Positions 31,861-39,934 of a stretch of 64,000 nt of DNA are shown here, in pieces (the stretch's first letter is position 1; the number at the start of each line of letters is the position of its first letter). Position numbers and translations under genes: made by a program. Source of the DNA: Vicinamibacterales bacterium (GTDB taxonomy: Bacteria; Acidobacteriota; Vicinamibacteria; Vicinamibacterales; UBA2999); NCBI GenBank assembly GCA_030680175.1, contig JAUXWO010000030.1, forward strand, positions 1 through 64,000. Reading direction: 5' to 3'. Below the pieces are notes generated by a model. That model did no database searches, had not been told where the DNA came from, and saw nothing but the letters and a program-made list of their open reading frames with translations.

Positions 31861-33233
31861 CTCTCCGACCCGAGAAACGCCGCGACCTCTCCGGCGACCT
31901 TGCGCGCATCGGCGACGCAGTCGGGGATGCCCGAGCCGCGGAAGCCGCTGCCCGTGGCGAAGAGGCCAGGGTGCGCGGTGAGCCGCGCATCGAAGGCCGC
32001 GAGGCGCGCGTGATGGCCGACCTCGTGCTGCGCGCTCGCGCGCGGCCAGCGGTAGACGCGCGAGACGACCGGCTCGCCGCGGATGTCGAGCAGCGCCGTC
32101 ATCTCCTCGAGCGTGGCGCGCCGCAGCTCCTCGTCGGAGCGGTCGAGGATGTACGGGTCGCCCGCGCCGCCGAGGAAGCCTCGGATGAGCGCCATCCCCT
32201 CCGGCGCCCGCATCGGCCACTTCGACGTGATCCACGAGCCGGCCATCAGCGCCGTGCGCTCGGCGCGCGGCACGACGAAGCCGGAGCCCTCCATCGGGTG
32301 CCCGATTTGATCGCGGCGGAAACCGAGCGCGACCGTGGCCGTCGACGCGTAGGGCACCGACCGGCAGAACGCCGCGAGGCCGGCGTCGAACCCGTCGAGG
32401 AGCGGCGCCGTGGCCCACGCCGGGGCCGAGAGCACGACGGCGCGGGCCTCGAGGGCCTCGCCGCCTTCGAGGTGCACGCGGTACGGGCCAGCGCCCTCGA
32501 CGGCCGCGGCCGTCGCGCCGTAGCGAATCGTGCCGGCGGGGAGCGCCGCCACGAGCGCGTCGACGAGTTCGCCGACACCGCCCGGCAGCGACATGAACGC
32601 GCCGTGCGGCGACGCCGGCATCTTGAGCGAGCGCAGGGCCCGGATGACGCTGCCGTGTGAGTGCTCGGCCTCGAGCAGGCGGCCGAAGAGCGCGCGCATC
32701 GACAGGCGGTCCACGTCGCCCGCATGAATGCCCGCCAGCAGCGGCTCGGCCAGATACGTGACCGCCTCGCGGCCGAAGCGGCGGCCCATGAAGCTGCCGA
32801 TCGACTCGTCATCGTTCGAGAGGCGCTTTGGGACGAGCAGTTCGAGTCCCATGCGGATCTTGCCGGGCCACGAGAACAGATCGGTGGTGATGAACGGGCC
32901 GATGCGCGTCGGGATGCCGAGAAACGACGCCTCGGGCAGCCGGACGAGACGCCCGCCGCGCAGCACGAACGCGGTGCGCGGCGGCAGCGTCGGAAACAAC
33001 CGCTCGCCGAGCCCCAGCTCGCGCGCGAGCTGCAGCGCGGCCGGCTTCTGGATCAGCAGCGCGTCGGGCCCGCCGTCGATCGTGAAGCCGTCGATGTGCT
33101 CGGTCAGGATGACGCCGCCCGGCCGCGCCGCGCGCTCCAGCACGAGCGGCCGCACCCCACGCGCCGCCAGCGCCCAGGCGGTGGTCAGGCCTGCGATGCC
33201 GCCGCCGATGATCACGACGTGGGGGGAGGGCAT
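31854..33233 (-). CDS. hemG: Protoporphyrinogen oxidase (HemG/HemY type)
   Basis: This 459-aa FAD enzyme oxidises (copro)protoporphyrinogen late in heme synthesis. The FAD-binding Rossmann motif is VVIIGGGIAGLTTAWALAARG (residues 6-26). Family landmarks include GGVILTEHIDGFTIDGGPDALL, LAGIHAGDVDRLSMRALF and the C-terminal FAD contact LFATGSGFRGSGIPDCVADA. It follows hemE by 36 bp on the same strand. The gene order hemE-hemG supports the role. Whether the substrate is coproporphyrinogen or protoporphyrinogen cannot be told here. Confidence 0.92.
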   Translation of the reverse strand: MPSPHVVIIGGGIAGLTTAWALAARGVRPLVLERAARPGGVILTEHIDGFTIDGGPDALLIQKPAALQLARELGLGERLFPTLPPRTAFVLRGGRLVRLPEASFLGIPTRIGPFITTDLFSWPGKIRMGLELLVPKRLSNDDESIGSFMGRRFGREAVTYLAEPLLAGIHAGDVDRLSMRALFGRLLEAEHSHGSVIRALRSLKMPASPHGAFMSLPGGVGELVDALVAALPAGTIRYGATAAAVEGAGPYRVHLEGGEALEARAVVLSAPAWATAPLLDGFDAGLAAFCRSVPYASTATVALGFRRDQIGHPMEGSGFVVPRAERTALMAGSWITSKWPMRAPEGMALIRGFLGGAGDPYILDRSDEELRRATLEEMTALLDIRGEPVVSRVYRWPRASAQHEVGHHARLAAFDARLTAHPGLFATGSGFRGSGIPDCVADARKVAGEVAAFLGSESE

Positions 33234-33240
33234 GGTGGAC

Positions 33241-33266
33241 GGTGAACGGTGAACGGTGAACGGTGG
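33241..33266. repeat. Heptanucleotide array between hemE and hemG
   Basis: ggtgaac repeats three times and is followed by a partial unit. It lies 4 bp past the hemE stop and 8 bp before the hemG start, filling the intergenic gap and placing direct repeats where the hemG ribosome-binding site would be. Confidence 0.88.
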
Positions 33267-33269
33267 CGG

Positions 33270-34313
33270 CTACTCGGGTTTCCAGGCGTGCACGAAGCGG
33301 GCGACCGCCTGCACGCGTTCGATGTTGGTCGGGGGCAGGATGCCGTGGCCCAGGTTGAAGATGTGGCCCGGACGTCCGGCGGCGCGGCGCATCACGTCCG
33401 CGACGCCCGCCAGCAACCGGTCCTCGGGACCGAGCAGCAGCGTCGGGTCGAGGTTCCCCTGGATCCCGCGGTCGTGGCCGATCCGATCCCAGGCCTCGTC
33501 CAGCGTGATGCGCCAGTCGGCGCCGAGCACGTCGCCGCCGGCCTCGCGCATCTCGCCCAGGATCGACGCACTGGCCACACCGAAGTGGATCGTCGGCACG
33601 CCGCGCCCTTCGAGCGCGGCGAAGATGCGCTGCGTATGGGGCAGCGCGAACTCGCGGTAGTCGGCCGCGTTGAGCGCGCCCACCCACGAGTCGAACACCT
33701 GCACGGCATCGACGCCGGCCTCGATCTGCGCCACCAGGTAGTCGGCGACGATGTCGGCGAGGCGGGCGGCGAAGCGGTGCCAGCCCTCGGGGTCGCCGTA
33801 CATGAGCGCCTTGGTGAGCGCGAAGTTGTTCGAGTGTCCGCCCTCGATCGCGTAGGAGGCCAGCGTGAACGGCGCGCCCGCGAACCCGATGAGCGGGATG
33901 CGGCCGCCGAGCTCGCGCTTGACGAGCCGGATGGCCTCCATCGTGAACCCCAGCGCCTCGCGCGGCTCGAAGACCTTCACGGCATCGATGTCCGCGCGCG
34001 TGCGCACGGGCCGCTCGATCTGCGGGCCCTCGCCCTTGATGAAGTCGAAGGGGATGCCCATCGGCTCGAGCGGCAGCAGCAGGTCCGAGAACAGGATCGC
34101 GGCGTCCACCTCGATGGCGTTGACCGGCTGCATCGTCACTTCCGTGGCGAGCGCCGGGTTGCGGCAGAGCTCCAGCATCGAGTGCTTCGAGCGCAGGGCG
34201 CGGTACTCGGGCATGTAGCGGCCCGCCTGGCGCATGAACCAGAGCGGGGTGGCGTCGACGGGTTCACGGCGGCAGGCACGGAGGAAGCGGGAGTTGGCGA
34301 GCGGCGCGTTCAT
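33270..34313 (-). CDS. hemE: Uroporphyrinogen decarboxylase
   Basis: This 347-aa enzyme converts uroporphyrinogen III to coproporphyrinogen III. Signature PLWFMRQAGRYMPEYR (about 22-37) carries the substrate-binding Arg residues. ILFSDLLLPLEPMG (with the catalytic Asp), GFAGAPFTLASYAIEGG and NLGHGILPPTNIE are all present. The start is ATG 34313; the longer frame is not supported. It is first in the minus-strand run hemE-hemG-arginase. Confidence 0.95.
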   Translation of the reverse strand: MNAPLANSRFLRACRREPVDATPLWFMRQAGRYMPEYRALRSKHSMLELCRNPALATEVTMQPVNAIEVDAAILFSDLLLPLEPMGIPFDFIKGEGPQIERPVRTRADIDAVKVFEPREALGFTMEAIRLVKRELGGRIPLIGFAGAPFTLASYAIEGGHSNNFALTKALMYGDPEGWHRFAARLADIVADYLVAQIEAGVDAVQVFDSWVGALNAADYREFALPHTQRIFAALEGRGVPTIHFGVASASILGEMREAGGDVLGADWRITLDEAWDRIGHDRGIQGNLDPTLLLGPEDRLLAGVADVMRRAAGRPGHIFNLGHGILPPTNIERVQAVARFVHAWKPE

Positions 34314-34387
34314 GTTGCTAACAGCATAACGTGAAGGCGGGGCATCGCCGGCGGCGGTGCCGATGCGGGCAATCGACGGCAAGAACG

Positions 34388-34436
34388 CGCAGACCCCAAG
34401 TTGTGGCGTCGTGTTGAGGTCTGCGTGCTATATTAT
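34388..34436 (+). promoter_or_regulatory. Promoter region with inverted repeat for the 34464 gene
   Basis: A -10 candidate TATTAT or TATATT (34429-34436) lies downstream of an 8-bp inverted repeat, cgcagacc (34388-34395) and ggtctgcg (34418-34425), with a 22-bp centre. The repeat is placed where an operator would act. No good -35 at 17 bp is seen. Confidence 0.45.
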
Positions 34437-34463
34437 GGGGTTTGTTTTGAGTCCGGAGGCAGC

Positions 34464-35180
34464 GTGAGCCCCATCCTCGTCAGGCCGGTGCGCGAGCAGC
34501 TCGAGCACGACCGCGTTATTCGACTGTTGCAGGCGAAGTACCGGCGCAAGCACGAGGTGGCCATCAATGTGGGCCTCGAGCAGACCACCCCCGTACAGGT
34601 GGGCACCGGCCAGCTCTTCCCGGATCTCGTGCTCTTCAGCACCGAGAAGAGCCGCAAATTACAGGGCACCATCGAGGTGGAGACCGGCGAGTCGGTGAAT
34701 TCCCTCGAAACCATGGCGCAGTGGGTGCCGTTCAGCCGGCTGAAGGCCCCGTTCATTCTCTACGTGCCGCCGGTGGCGCTCGACGCCGCGCGCCGCCTCT
34801 GCGCCGCGCATGGCGCCGAACCCGCCGAGATCTGGACCTACCACGTGAACTTCGATCAGGTCCGGTTCACCCTTGCGCACCGGTCGGCGAACGCGCCGGC
34901 GATGGCGCCCGAACCGCGCAAGTCGGCCGAGGGCGGCAAACCGGCGGGCAAGGCCGCGGCGAAGCCCGCCAAGGCGGCGCCGAAGCCGGCATCGAAGCCG
35001 GCATCGAAGCCGGCGCCCAAGGCCAAGGCGCCCGCCGCCAAGGCCAAACCCGTGGCGAAGGCGAAGCCCGCGGCCAGGCCGAAGCCCACGCCGGCGGCCA
35101 GGACGGCCCCGAAGCCCGCCGCGCGGAAGGCGGCGCCGAAGAAACCCGCGGCGAAGGCCAAGCCCGCGAAGCACCGTTAG
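34464..35180 (+). CDS. Putative nuclease-fold protein with H1-like tail
   Basis: This 238-aa protein has two parts. Residues 1-~140 resemble a PD-(D/E)xK fold: FPDLVLFSTE (Asp), then GTIEVETGESVN (Glu-x-Glu). Residues ~150-238 are a low-complexity Lys/Ala/Pro tail (repeats of PKAKAPAAKAK and PKPAARK) like bacterial histone-H1-type proteins, which would bind DNA. GTG 34464 has the site ccggaggcagc. The next gene starts 10 bp on and may be coupled. Nuclease activity is not shown; the fold may only bind DNA. Confidence 0.6.
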   Translation: MSPILVRPVREQLEHDRVIRLLQAKYRRKHEVAINVGLEQTTPVQVGTGQLFPDLVLFSTEKSRKLQGTIEVETGESVNSLETMAQWVPFSRLKAPFILYVPPVALDAARRLCAAHGAEPAEIWTYHVNFDQVRFTLAHRSANAPAMAPEPRKSAEGGKPAGKAAAKPAKAAPKPASKPASKPAPKAKAPAAKAKPVAKAKPAARPKPTPAARTAPKPAARKAAPKKPAAKAKPAKHR

Positions 35181-35190
35181 GGAGGGGACC

Positions 35191-35952
35191 GTGCCCTACC
35201 TTCGGTTCACCCGCGATCGACGCGGGTACGAGAACACCTTCCTGCTCCACGCCGCCTACCCCGGCGAGCGCCCCCGTGTCCTCTACTGGTATCGCAGCGC
35301 GCCCGATGTGCGGGTGGGGCGCGCCGCGCTCGACCACGAGGCCATTCGCGAGATCGAATCGGCGCACCCGGAGATCCTCTTCGACTGGTCGGAGATCCTC
35401 GAGATGGGCGCCATGGCGCAGCCCGAGGTCGAGCAGCCGCGCCAGCCGCGCAAGCGGCCGCCGCCGCGCCCGCGCGATGAGTCGCGCGACCGCCGTCCCC
35501 CGCATCCGCCGGAGCCCCGCCCGGCGCCGCCGGCCGCGGCTGGCGGCGAGTCCGTGGAGTCCGCCGAGGCGGCCGAGACGGCCACCGATCTGGACCCGGC
35601 GACGCCCGACGCGTGGCTGGCGGGGGCCAGCGAGGCCGAAGTCGCCGTGGCCAGCGAGATGGAGTCGGTGTTCGTGCACGACGTGGATTCGCCGCCGGCG
35701 GCGCCCACGGCGGGCCTGCTCGATGAACTGGTCGGGCGCGGGATCGCGACGCGCCTGCGCGGCCGCTATGCGGAGCTGAGCGCGCGGCTCGCCGCGCACC
35801 CCGCCGACGAGACGACCAAGGAGATCTGGCGCGTCCGCCTGGAGGCCCTGAACCCGGAGACGTGGGTGACGGCCGAGGAGGTCATGGCCGGCATGGGCCG
35901 CGCCGACGCCCTGTACGACACCCTCCGCGAGGAGATCGTCGGACCGTCGTAG
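35191..35952 (+). CDS. Unknown protein with a Pro/Arg-rich linker
   Basis: This 253-aa protein has an N-terminal domain (residues 1-80; LRFTRDRRGYENTFLLHAAY and VLYWYRSAPDVRVGR), a Pro/Arg-rich linker (about 85-125) and an Ala/Glu-rich helical C-terminus (about 165-253; LLDELVGRGIATRLRGRYAEL and IWRVRLEALNPETWVTAEEV). GTG 35191 follows a ggaggggacc site. The family is unknown to me, but the N-terminus looks like a sequence conserved in Acidobacteriota. Coupling to the upstream gene suggests a joint function. Confidence 0.6.
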   Translation: MPYLRFTRDRRGYENTFLLHAAYPGERPRVLYWYRSAPDVRVGRAALDHEAIREIESAHPEILFDWSEILEMGAMAQPEVEQPRQPRKRPPPRPRDESRDRRPPHPPEPRPAPPAAAGGESVESAEAAETATDLDPATPDAWLAGASEAEVAVASEMESVFVHDVDSPPAAPTAGLLDELVGRGIATRLRGRYAELSARLAAHPADETTKEIWRVRLEALNPETWVTAEEVMAGMGRADALYDTLREEIVGPS

Positions 35953-35994
35953 CGGCGACCGCGGATCCCGGGAGGCGCCCCGCGATGGCGCGGG

Positions 35995-36684
35995 CTACGG
36001 CAGCGCGTCACTGAGCGCGCGTCTCGCGAGGCGGGTGGCGAGGAGCGTGACCCCCAGCGTGGCGCCCAGCCCGAGCGCGAGCACGGCGTAGTAGGCGGGG
36101 CCGCGCGCCACCGAGGCGCCACCGGCCGCGATCGTCGCCAGGTCGCCGGCGATCATCCCGGTATAGACATACAGCACCGTCGCCGGCAGCATGCCGATCG
36201 ACCCCGCCAGGTAGTCGAGGAAGCGCACGCGGGTCAGGCCGAGCGCGTAGTTGAGCGCGCTGTAGGGCACGACCGGCGTCAGGCGCAGCAGCAGCACGAG
36301 GCGCGCGCCCTCCGCCCCGACCGCCCGATCGATCGCCGCAAAGCGCGCGTCCGCGCCGAGGCGCCGTTCCACGAGCCCGCGCGCGAGATAGCGGCCGATC
36401 AGGAAGGCGGCGGCCGCGCCCGAGGTCGCGCCGACCATCACGTAGAGGACGCCCCACCCCAGGCCGAAGATCGCCCCGGCCGCGAGCGTGAGCCAGGAGC
36501 CGGGGACGAGCAGCACCGCCGCGATCGTGTAGCCGGTGATGAAGGCGATCGGTCCCCAGACGCCGAGTGCATCCACCCACGACGCGAAGCGGGGGATGAG
36601 CGCGCCGGCCTCGCGCCCGGCGATCACGAGCACGGCGATCGCCGCGATGGCGAGCGCGGCCTTCACCCAGACGCTGCGCGCCAT
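35995..36684 (-). CDS. TVP38/TMEM64-family membrane protein
   Basis: This 229-aa inner-membrane protein has about five helices and the SNARE-associated/DedA-like core: GPIAFITGYTIAAVLLVPGSWLTLAAGAIFG followed by the signature GATSGAAAAFLIGRYLAR and LRLTPVVPYSALNYALGL. DedA/TVP38 proteins are implicated in lipid scrambling and membrane homeostasis. It follows rpiB on the same strand, 42 bp from it. No metal or charge change stands out. Confidence 0.88.
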   Translation of the reverse strand: MARSVWVKAALAIAAIAVLVIAGREAGALIPRFASWVDALGVWGPIAFITGYTIAAVLLVPGSWLTLAAGAIFGLGWGVLYVMVGATSGAAAAFLIGRYLARGLVERRLGADARFAAIDRAVGAEGARLVLLLRLTPVVPYSALNYALGLTRVRFLDYLAGSIGMLPATVLYVYTGMIAGDLATIAAGGASVARGPAYYAVLALGLGATLGVTLLATRLARRALSDALP

Positions 36685-36726
36685 CAGCCCCCTCCCCCCC
36701 GGGATGCGCCGCGGCCGGCCCCGTGG

Positions 36727-37185
36727 TTACACATCCTTGAGGAAGCGCGCCTCGATGCTGTCGATCTTGGCGAGCCGGCGGAGGTACCGCTCCTCGGCCG
36801 CGAAGCTCGCCCCGAGGAAGGCGATCGCGAGTTCGCGGGCCAGGGCCGGGCCAACCACACGCGACCCCAGGCACAGGACGTTCGCATCGTCGTGCTCCAC
36901 GGCCTGGCGGGCGGAGTAGCAGTCATGGCAGACGGCGGCGCGAATGCCGGGGAATTTGTTGGCCGCCACCGCCACCCCCGCGCCGCTGCCGCAGACGAGG
37001 ATGCCGCGGTCGGCCTGGCCGTTGCGCAGGGCGGTGGCCACGGCCTCCGCGATGTCGGGATAGTCGACGGCGGCGGGGGAGTGGGTGCCGAGGTCGGTCA
37101 CCTCGTGGCCCTGCTGGGCGAGCAGGCCCGCCAGATCCCGTTTCAGGTCCACGCCGGCATGGTCCGCCCCGATCGCGATGCGCAT
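36727..37185 (-). CDS. rpiB: Ribose-5-phosphate isomerase B
   Basis: This 152-aa enzyme interconverts ribose-5-phosphate and ribulose-5-phosphate in the pentose-phosphate pathway. It has IGADHAGVDLKRDL at the N-terminus, the catalytic Cys in GILVCGSGAGVAVAANKFPGIRAAVCHD and NVLCLGSRVVG, as in RpiB/LacAB. The start is ATG 37185. It is divergent from the VWFA gene (69-bp gap). It is annotated by strong motif agreement. Confidence 0.95.
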   Translation of the reverse strand: MRIAIGADHAGVDLKRDLAGLLAQQGHEVTDLGTHSPAAVDYPDIAEAVATALRNGQADRGILVCGSGAGVAVAANKFPGIRAAVCHDCYSARQAVEHDDANVLCLGSRVVGPALARELAIAFLGASFAAEERYLRRLAKIDSIEARFLKDV

Positions 37186-37242
37186 GAACCACAGGGTAAC
37201 ACCGGGACCCCGGTCCCGGCCTCCCGCGGTCCCGAGTCGTCC

Positions 37243-37248
37243 TATACT
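37243..37248 (+). promoter_or_regulatory. -10 box directly upstream of the VWFA gene
   Basis: TATACT ends six bases before ATG 37255, so a transcript starting at the usual distance would begin at or next to the start codon (a leaderless candidate). There is no clear -35. Confidence 0.55.
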
Positions 37249-37254
37249 ACTGAC

Positions 37255-38523
37255 ATGAGATTTCAGGCCCTTCGTCTCATTGCTGGGGTGGCGGTCGCCG
37301 TGGGCATGGCCACCGCGCTGGTGTCCGCCCAGGCCGGACAGGCGCAGCCGCCGGCGCCGGCCGAGGGCCAGTCGCCCACGTTCCGCGTGTCGATCGACCT
37401 CGTGACCAACGACGTCATCGTCCGCGACGACCGCGACCAGTTCGTGGCCGATCTGACGCGTGACGACTTCGAGGTCTACGAAGACGGCGTGCTGCAGGAC
37501 ATTGCGTCGCTGACGCTGGTCCACGGCGGCCGGGTGCACAACCTGCAGGCACCGCCGCCGCCGCCGGCCCAGGAAGGGATCATCCTGCCGCCGTCGCGGC
37601 CGCGCAACGATGCGGCGGGCCGGATTTTCCTGATCATGGTCGACGACCTGCACCTGGACTTCCGCAACACGGGCCGGATCCGCGATCTCTTCCGCCGCGT
37701 CTCGCGCACCCTGGTGCACGAGGGCGACATGTTCGCCATCGTCTCCACGGGCCCGTCGTCGCTGGCCATCGACCTGACGTACGACCGCAAGATCCTCGAT
37801 GAAGCCATCAAGAAGATCACGGGCAACGGGCTGCGTCCCTCGGACGTGATCCAGGGCAGCGACAACTCCGACGGGCCGGCCGAGGTGAAGTACCGCGCGC
37901 ACGTGGCCTTCCAGACGGCCTACGACTTCCTGCGCCAGCTCGAGCGGATCACGAACCGGCGCAAGGCCGTGATCTGGGTGAGCAACGGCTACGACTTCAA
38001 CCCGTTCGCCGAATCGCGGCTCGGCGAGGACTCGGTGTTCGGCGGGCGGTTCGGGCAGACCCGTGAAGAGGGCGCGGCGATCCGCGACGAGTTCAACCGC
38101 GGGTACCAGTTCGCCGACGCCGACCTCGCGCGCGAGCTGGCCGAGCTGACGCGCACGGCCAACCGCGCCAACGCCACGCTCTACACCATCGACCCGCGCG
38201 GCCTGGTGGCCGGCGCGGACCTCGACGAATCGATGAGCGCGGCCGAGTACAGCGAGCACATCCGCAAGACGCAGGACAGCCTGCGCATCCTCGCGGCCGA
38301 GACCGGCGGCATCGCGGTCGTCAACCAGAACGACTTCGACCGGGCGCTCAAGCGCATCGACGCCGAGACGAGCGACTACTACGTGCTGGGCTACTACTCG
38401 ACCAATCCCGACCCGCTGCAGCGGACGCGGCGGATCGAGGTCAAGCTGAAGGACAAGCCGGGGCTGAACGTCTGGTCGCGCACATCCTACACGCTGCGCC
38501 TGCCGGGGCCGTCCACCCAGTAG
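37255..38523 (+). CDS. VWFA-related Acidobacterial-domain protein
   Basis: This 422-aa secreted protein has a signal peptide (about 1-26) and a beta-domain (FRVSIDLVTNDVIVRDDRDQF, then LTRDDFEVYEDGVLQDI) typical of this family. The von Willebrand A-like domain starts at about residue 125 (IFLIMVDDLHLDF; a MIDAS-like DDLHLDF in place of DxSxS) and runs to YTIDPRGL. C-terminal YYVLGYYSTNP and the tail RIEVKLKDKPGLNVW follow. The family is abundant in Acidobacteriota and is thought to bind proteins at the cell surface. The function here is unknown. Confidence 0.9.
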   Translation: MRFQALRLIAGVAVAVGMATALVSAQAGQAQPPAPAEGQSPTFRVSIDLVTNDVIVRDDRDQFVADLTRDDFEVYEDGVLQDIASLTLVHGGRVHNLQAPPPPPAQEGIILPPSRPRNDAAGRIFLIMVDDLHLDFRNTGRIRDLFRRVSRTLVHEGDMFAIVSTGPSSLAIDLTYDRKILDEAIKKITGNGLRPSDVIQGSDNSDGPAEVKYRAHVAFQTAYDFLRQLERITNRRKAVIWVSNGYDFNPFAESRLGEDSVFGGRFGQTREEGAAIRDEFNRGYQFADADLARELAELTRTANRANATLYTIDPRGLVAGADLDESMSAAEYSEHIRKTQDSLRILAAETGGIAVVNQNDFDRALKRIDAETSDYYVLGYYSTNPDPLQRTRRIEVKLKDKPGLNVWSRTSYTLRLPGPSTQ

Positions 38524-38526
38524 TCG

Positions 38527-38599
38527 GGGGCGCCAGCGGCGCCCCGTGACCACGCCTGTACACGACAACGGGCCGGCGCAAGCCGGCCCGTTGTCGTGT
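38527..38599. terminator. Two consecutive terminator-like hairpins
   Basis: ggggcgcc-agc-ggcgcccc (38527-38545) is followed by a perfect 18-bp stem (38560-38577 and 38582-38599) with a GCAA tetraloop. They lie between the convergent VWFA gene and the small ORF at 38645. The second hairpin is unusually long and perfect. Confidence 0.7.
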
Positions 38600-38644
38600 G
38601 GAGCAAAGCGGGGGTCCCAGAGGCGGCGCCGGGCGCCGGCTCCC

Positions 38645-38812
38645 TCAGGCCGTCGCGGCGCGATCGCCCGGCGCGCCCTCGCGGGTGCGGGCGATGGACT
38701 GGGCGATCTGCTGCTTCAGCCACTGCACGGGCTCGCGCTCGGTGGCCACGAACGCCTGCCAGTCCTCGTTGCTCAGGGGCACGGAGATGACACGATCCGG
38801 GGTGATCTTCAT
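38645..38812 (-). CDS. Small unknown protein, 55 aa
   Basis: ATG 38812 opens 55 codons. The product (MKITPDRVISVPLSNEDWQAF, then VQWLKQQIAQSIARTREG) has a plausible small alpha/beta fold. Its short size and the gap upstream make the call uncertain, but the sequence is not low-complexity. The convergent VWFA gene and the terminator hairpins lie downstream. No family is recognised. Confidence 0.5.
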   Translation of the reverse strand: MKITPDRVISVPLSNEDWQAFVATEREPVQWLKQQIAQSIARTREGAPGDRAATA

Positions 38813-38945
38813 GGGAGCCTCGCGGGTAACAGGAATGGGATGAGACAACGTCCCCGATCCTACCGGCCACAGGTCCAGATGAAAAATAGAATGATCGCAT
38901 TCGGTCCATGCGCCATACGCATCGACATGGGCCGCGGCCCCGTGG

Positions 38946-39848
38946 CTACGGGGACAGGCGCAGCTTGGGCCGGACGCGATCGAACGCACGAATGACTTCC
39001 TGCACCGACCGCGGCGTGCGGCTCATCTTCGGGTAGACCCAGCCCGTCTCGCGGATGAGCGACCGGCCCTCGATCCGGGCGCAGAACAGGTGCCCGCTCG
39101 ACACCTCGCGCGCGACCGACTGATACGAGATGATGCTGATGCCGAGCCCGTGCCGGACCATCGCCTTGATGATCTCCACGTTCTCGGTCTCCATGACGAT
39201 GTTCGGCTCGATGTGCGCGGTCATGAAGAACTCGTCCACCACGCGCCGCGTGTTGGAGCCCGGCTCGAACAGCACGAAGGGCTGGCGCACCAGGTCCTGC
39301 GGCACGATCTTGCGCTTCCGCGCGAGCGGGTGCTTGTGACTGGTGACGAGCAGCAGTTCCTCCTGCATCACGGGCGTCACGACCATGTCGGGTTCATCGA
39401 TGGGCAGCGTGAGCAGGGCGAGGTCGCCGGTGCCGGCGCGCAGCCGTGCGATGCAGCGGTCGCCGCCTCCGGCCACGATCTTCAGGTCCACGTCCGGATG
39501 GGTGCGCCGCAGTTCGGTCAGCAGGGACGGGAAGACGTAGAGGCAGACCGTCATGCCGCCGAGCAGCCGGATGGTGCCGCGCAGCGACTCCTGGCTGTCG
39601 GTGATCCCCGAGACGGTGTCCTTCAGATCCTGGAAGACGCGGTGGCTCAACTGGAGCAGCGCTTCGCCCGCCGCCGTGATCCGGATCCGGCGCCCGATGC
39701 GCAGGAACACCGGCTCCTTGAGTTCCTCCTCGAGCAGGAGGATCTGCCGGCTGATGGCCGACTGCGAGACGTGCAGCTTCTGGCCCGCCGCCGTGAACGA
39801 CCCGGTTTCGGCAATGGCGCGAATGATTTCGAGTTGACGCAGATCCAC
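38946..39848 (-). CDS. LysR-type transcriptional regulator
   Basis: This 300-aa protein has an N-terminal winged helix-turn-helix (residues 1-60; IIRAIAETGSFTAAGQKLHVSQSAISRQILLLE) and a periplasmic-binding-like effector domain (about 88-295; RLLGGMTVCLYVFPSLLTEL and FEPGSNTRRVVDEFF). The effector part most resembles the CysB/CbbR group. LysR regulators usually control a divergent gene; here the upstream neighbour (39935) is on the same strand, so the target is not evident. Confidence 0.92.
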   Translation of the reverse strand: MDLRQLEIIRAIAETGSFTAAGQKLHVSQSAISRQILLLEEELKEPVFLRIGRRIRITAAGEALLQLSHRVFQDLKDTVSGITDSQESLRGTIRLLGGMTVCLYVFPSLLTELRRTHPDVDLKIVAGGGDRCIARLRAGTGDLALLTLPIDEPDMVVTPVMQEELLLVTSHKHPLARKRKIVPQDLVRQPFVLFEPGSNTRRVVDEFFMTAHIEPNIVMETENVEIIKAMVRHGLGISIISYQSVAREVSSGHLFCARIEGRSLIRETGWVYPKMSRTPRSVQEVIRAFDRVRPKLRLSP

Positions 39849-39934
39849 CTGACCCCCTTCGACGGGGGTCAGCTTACATCTCGGAGGGAGATGGACTCAA
39901 GCCCAAAGAGCGATTCGGGGAATACGAGGCCGCG

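Noticed and set aside
30904-32418. 504-aa arginase with a long N-terminal extension
   Set aside because: The extension overlaps hemG in another frame and does not resemble arginase; ATG 31812 gives the normal length.
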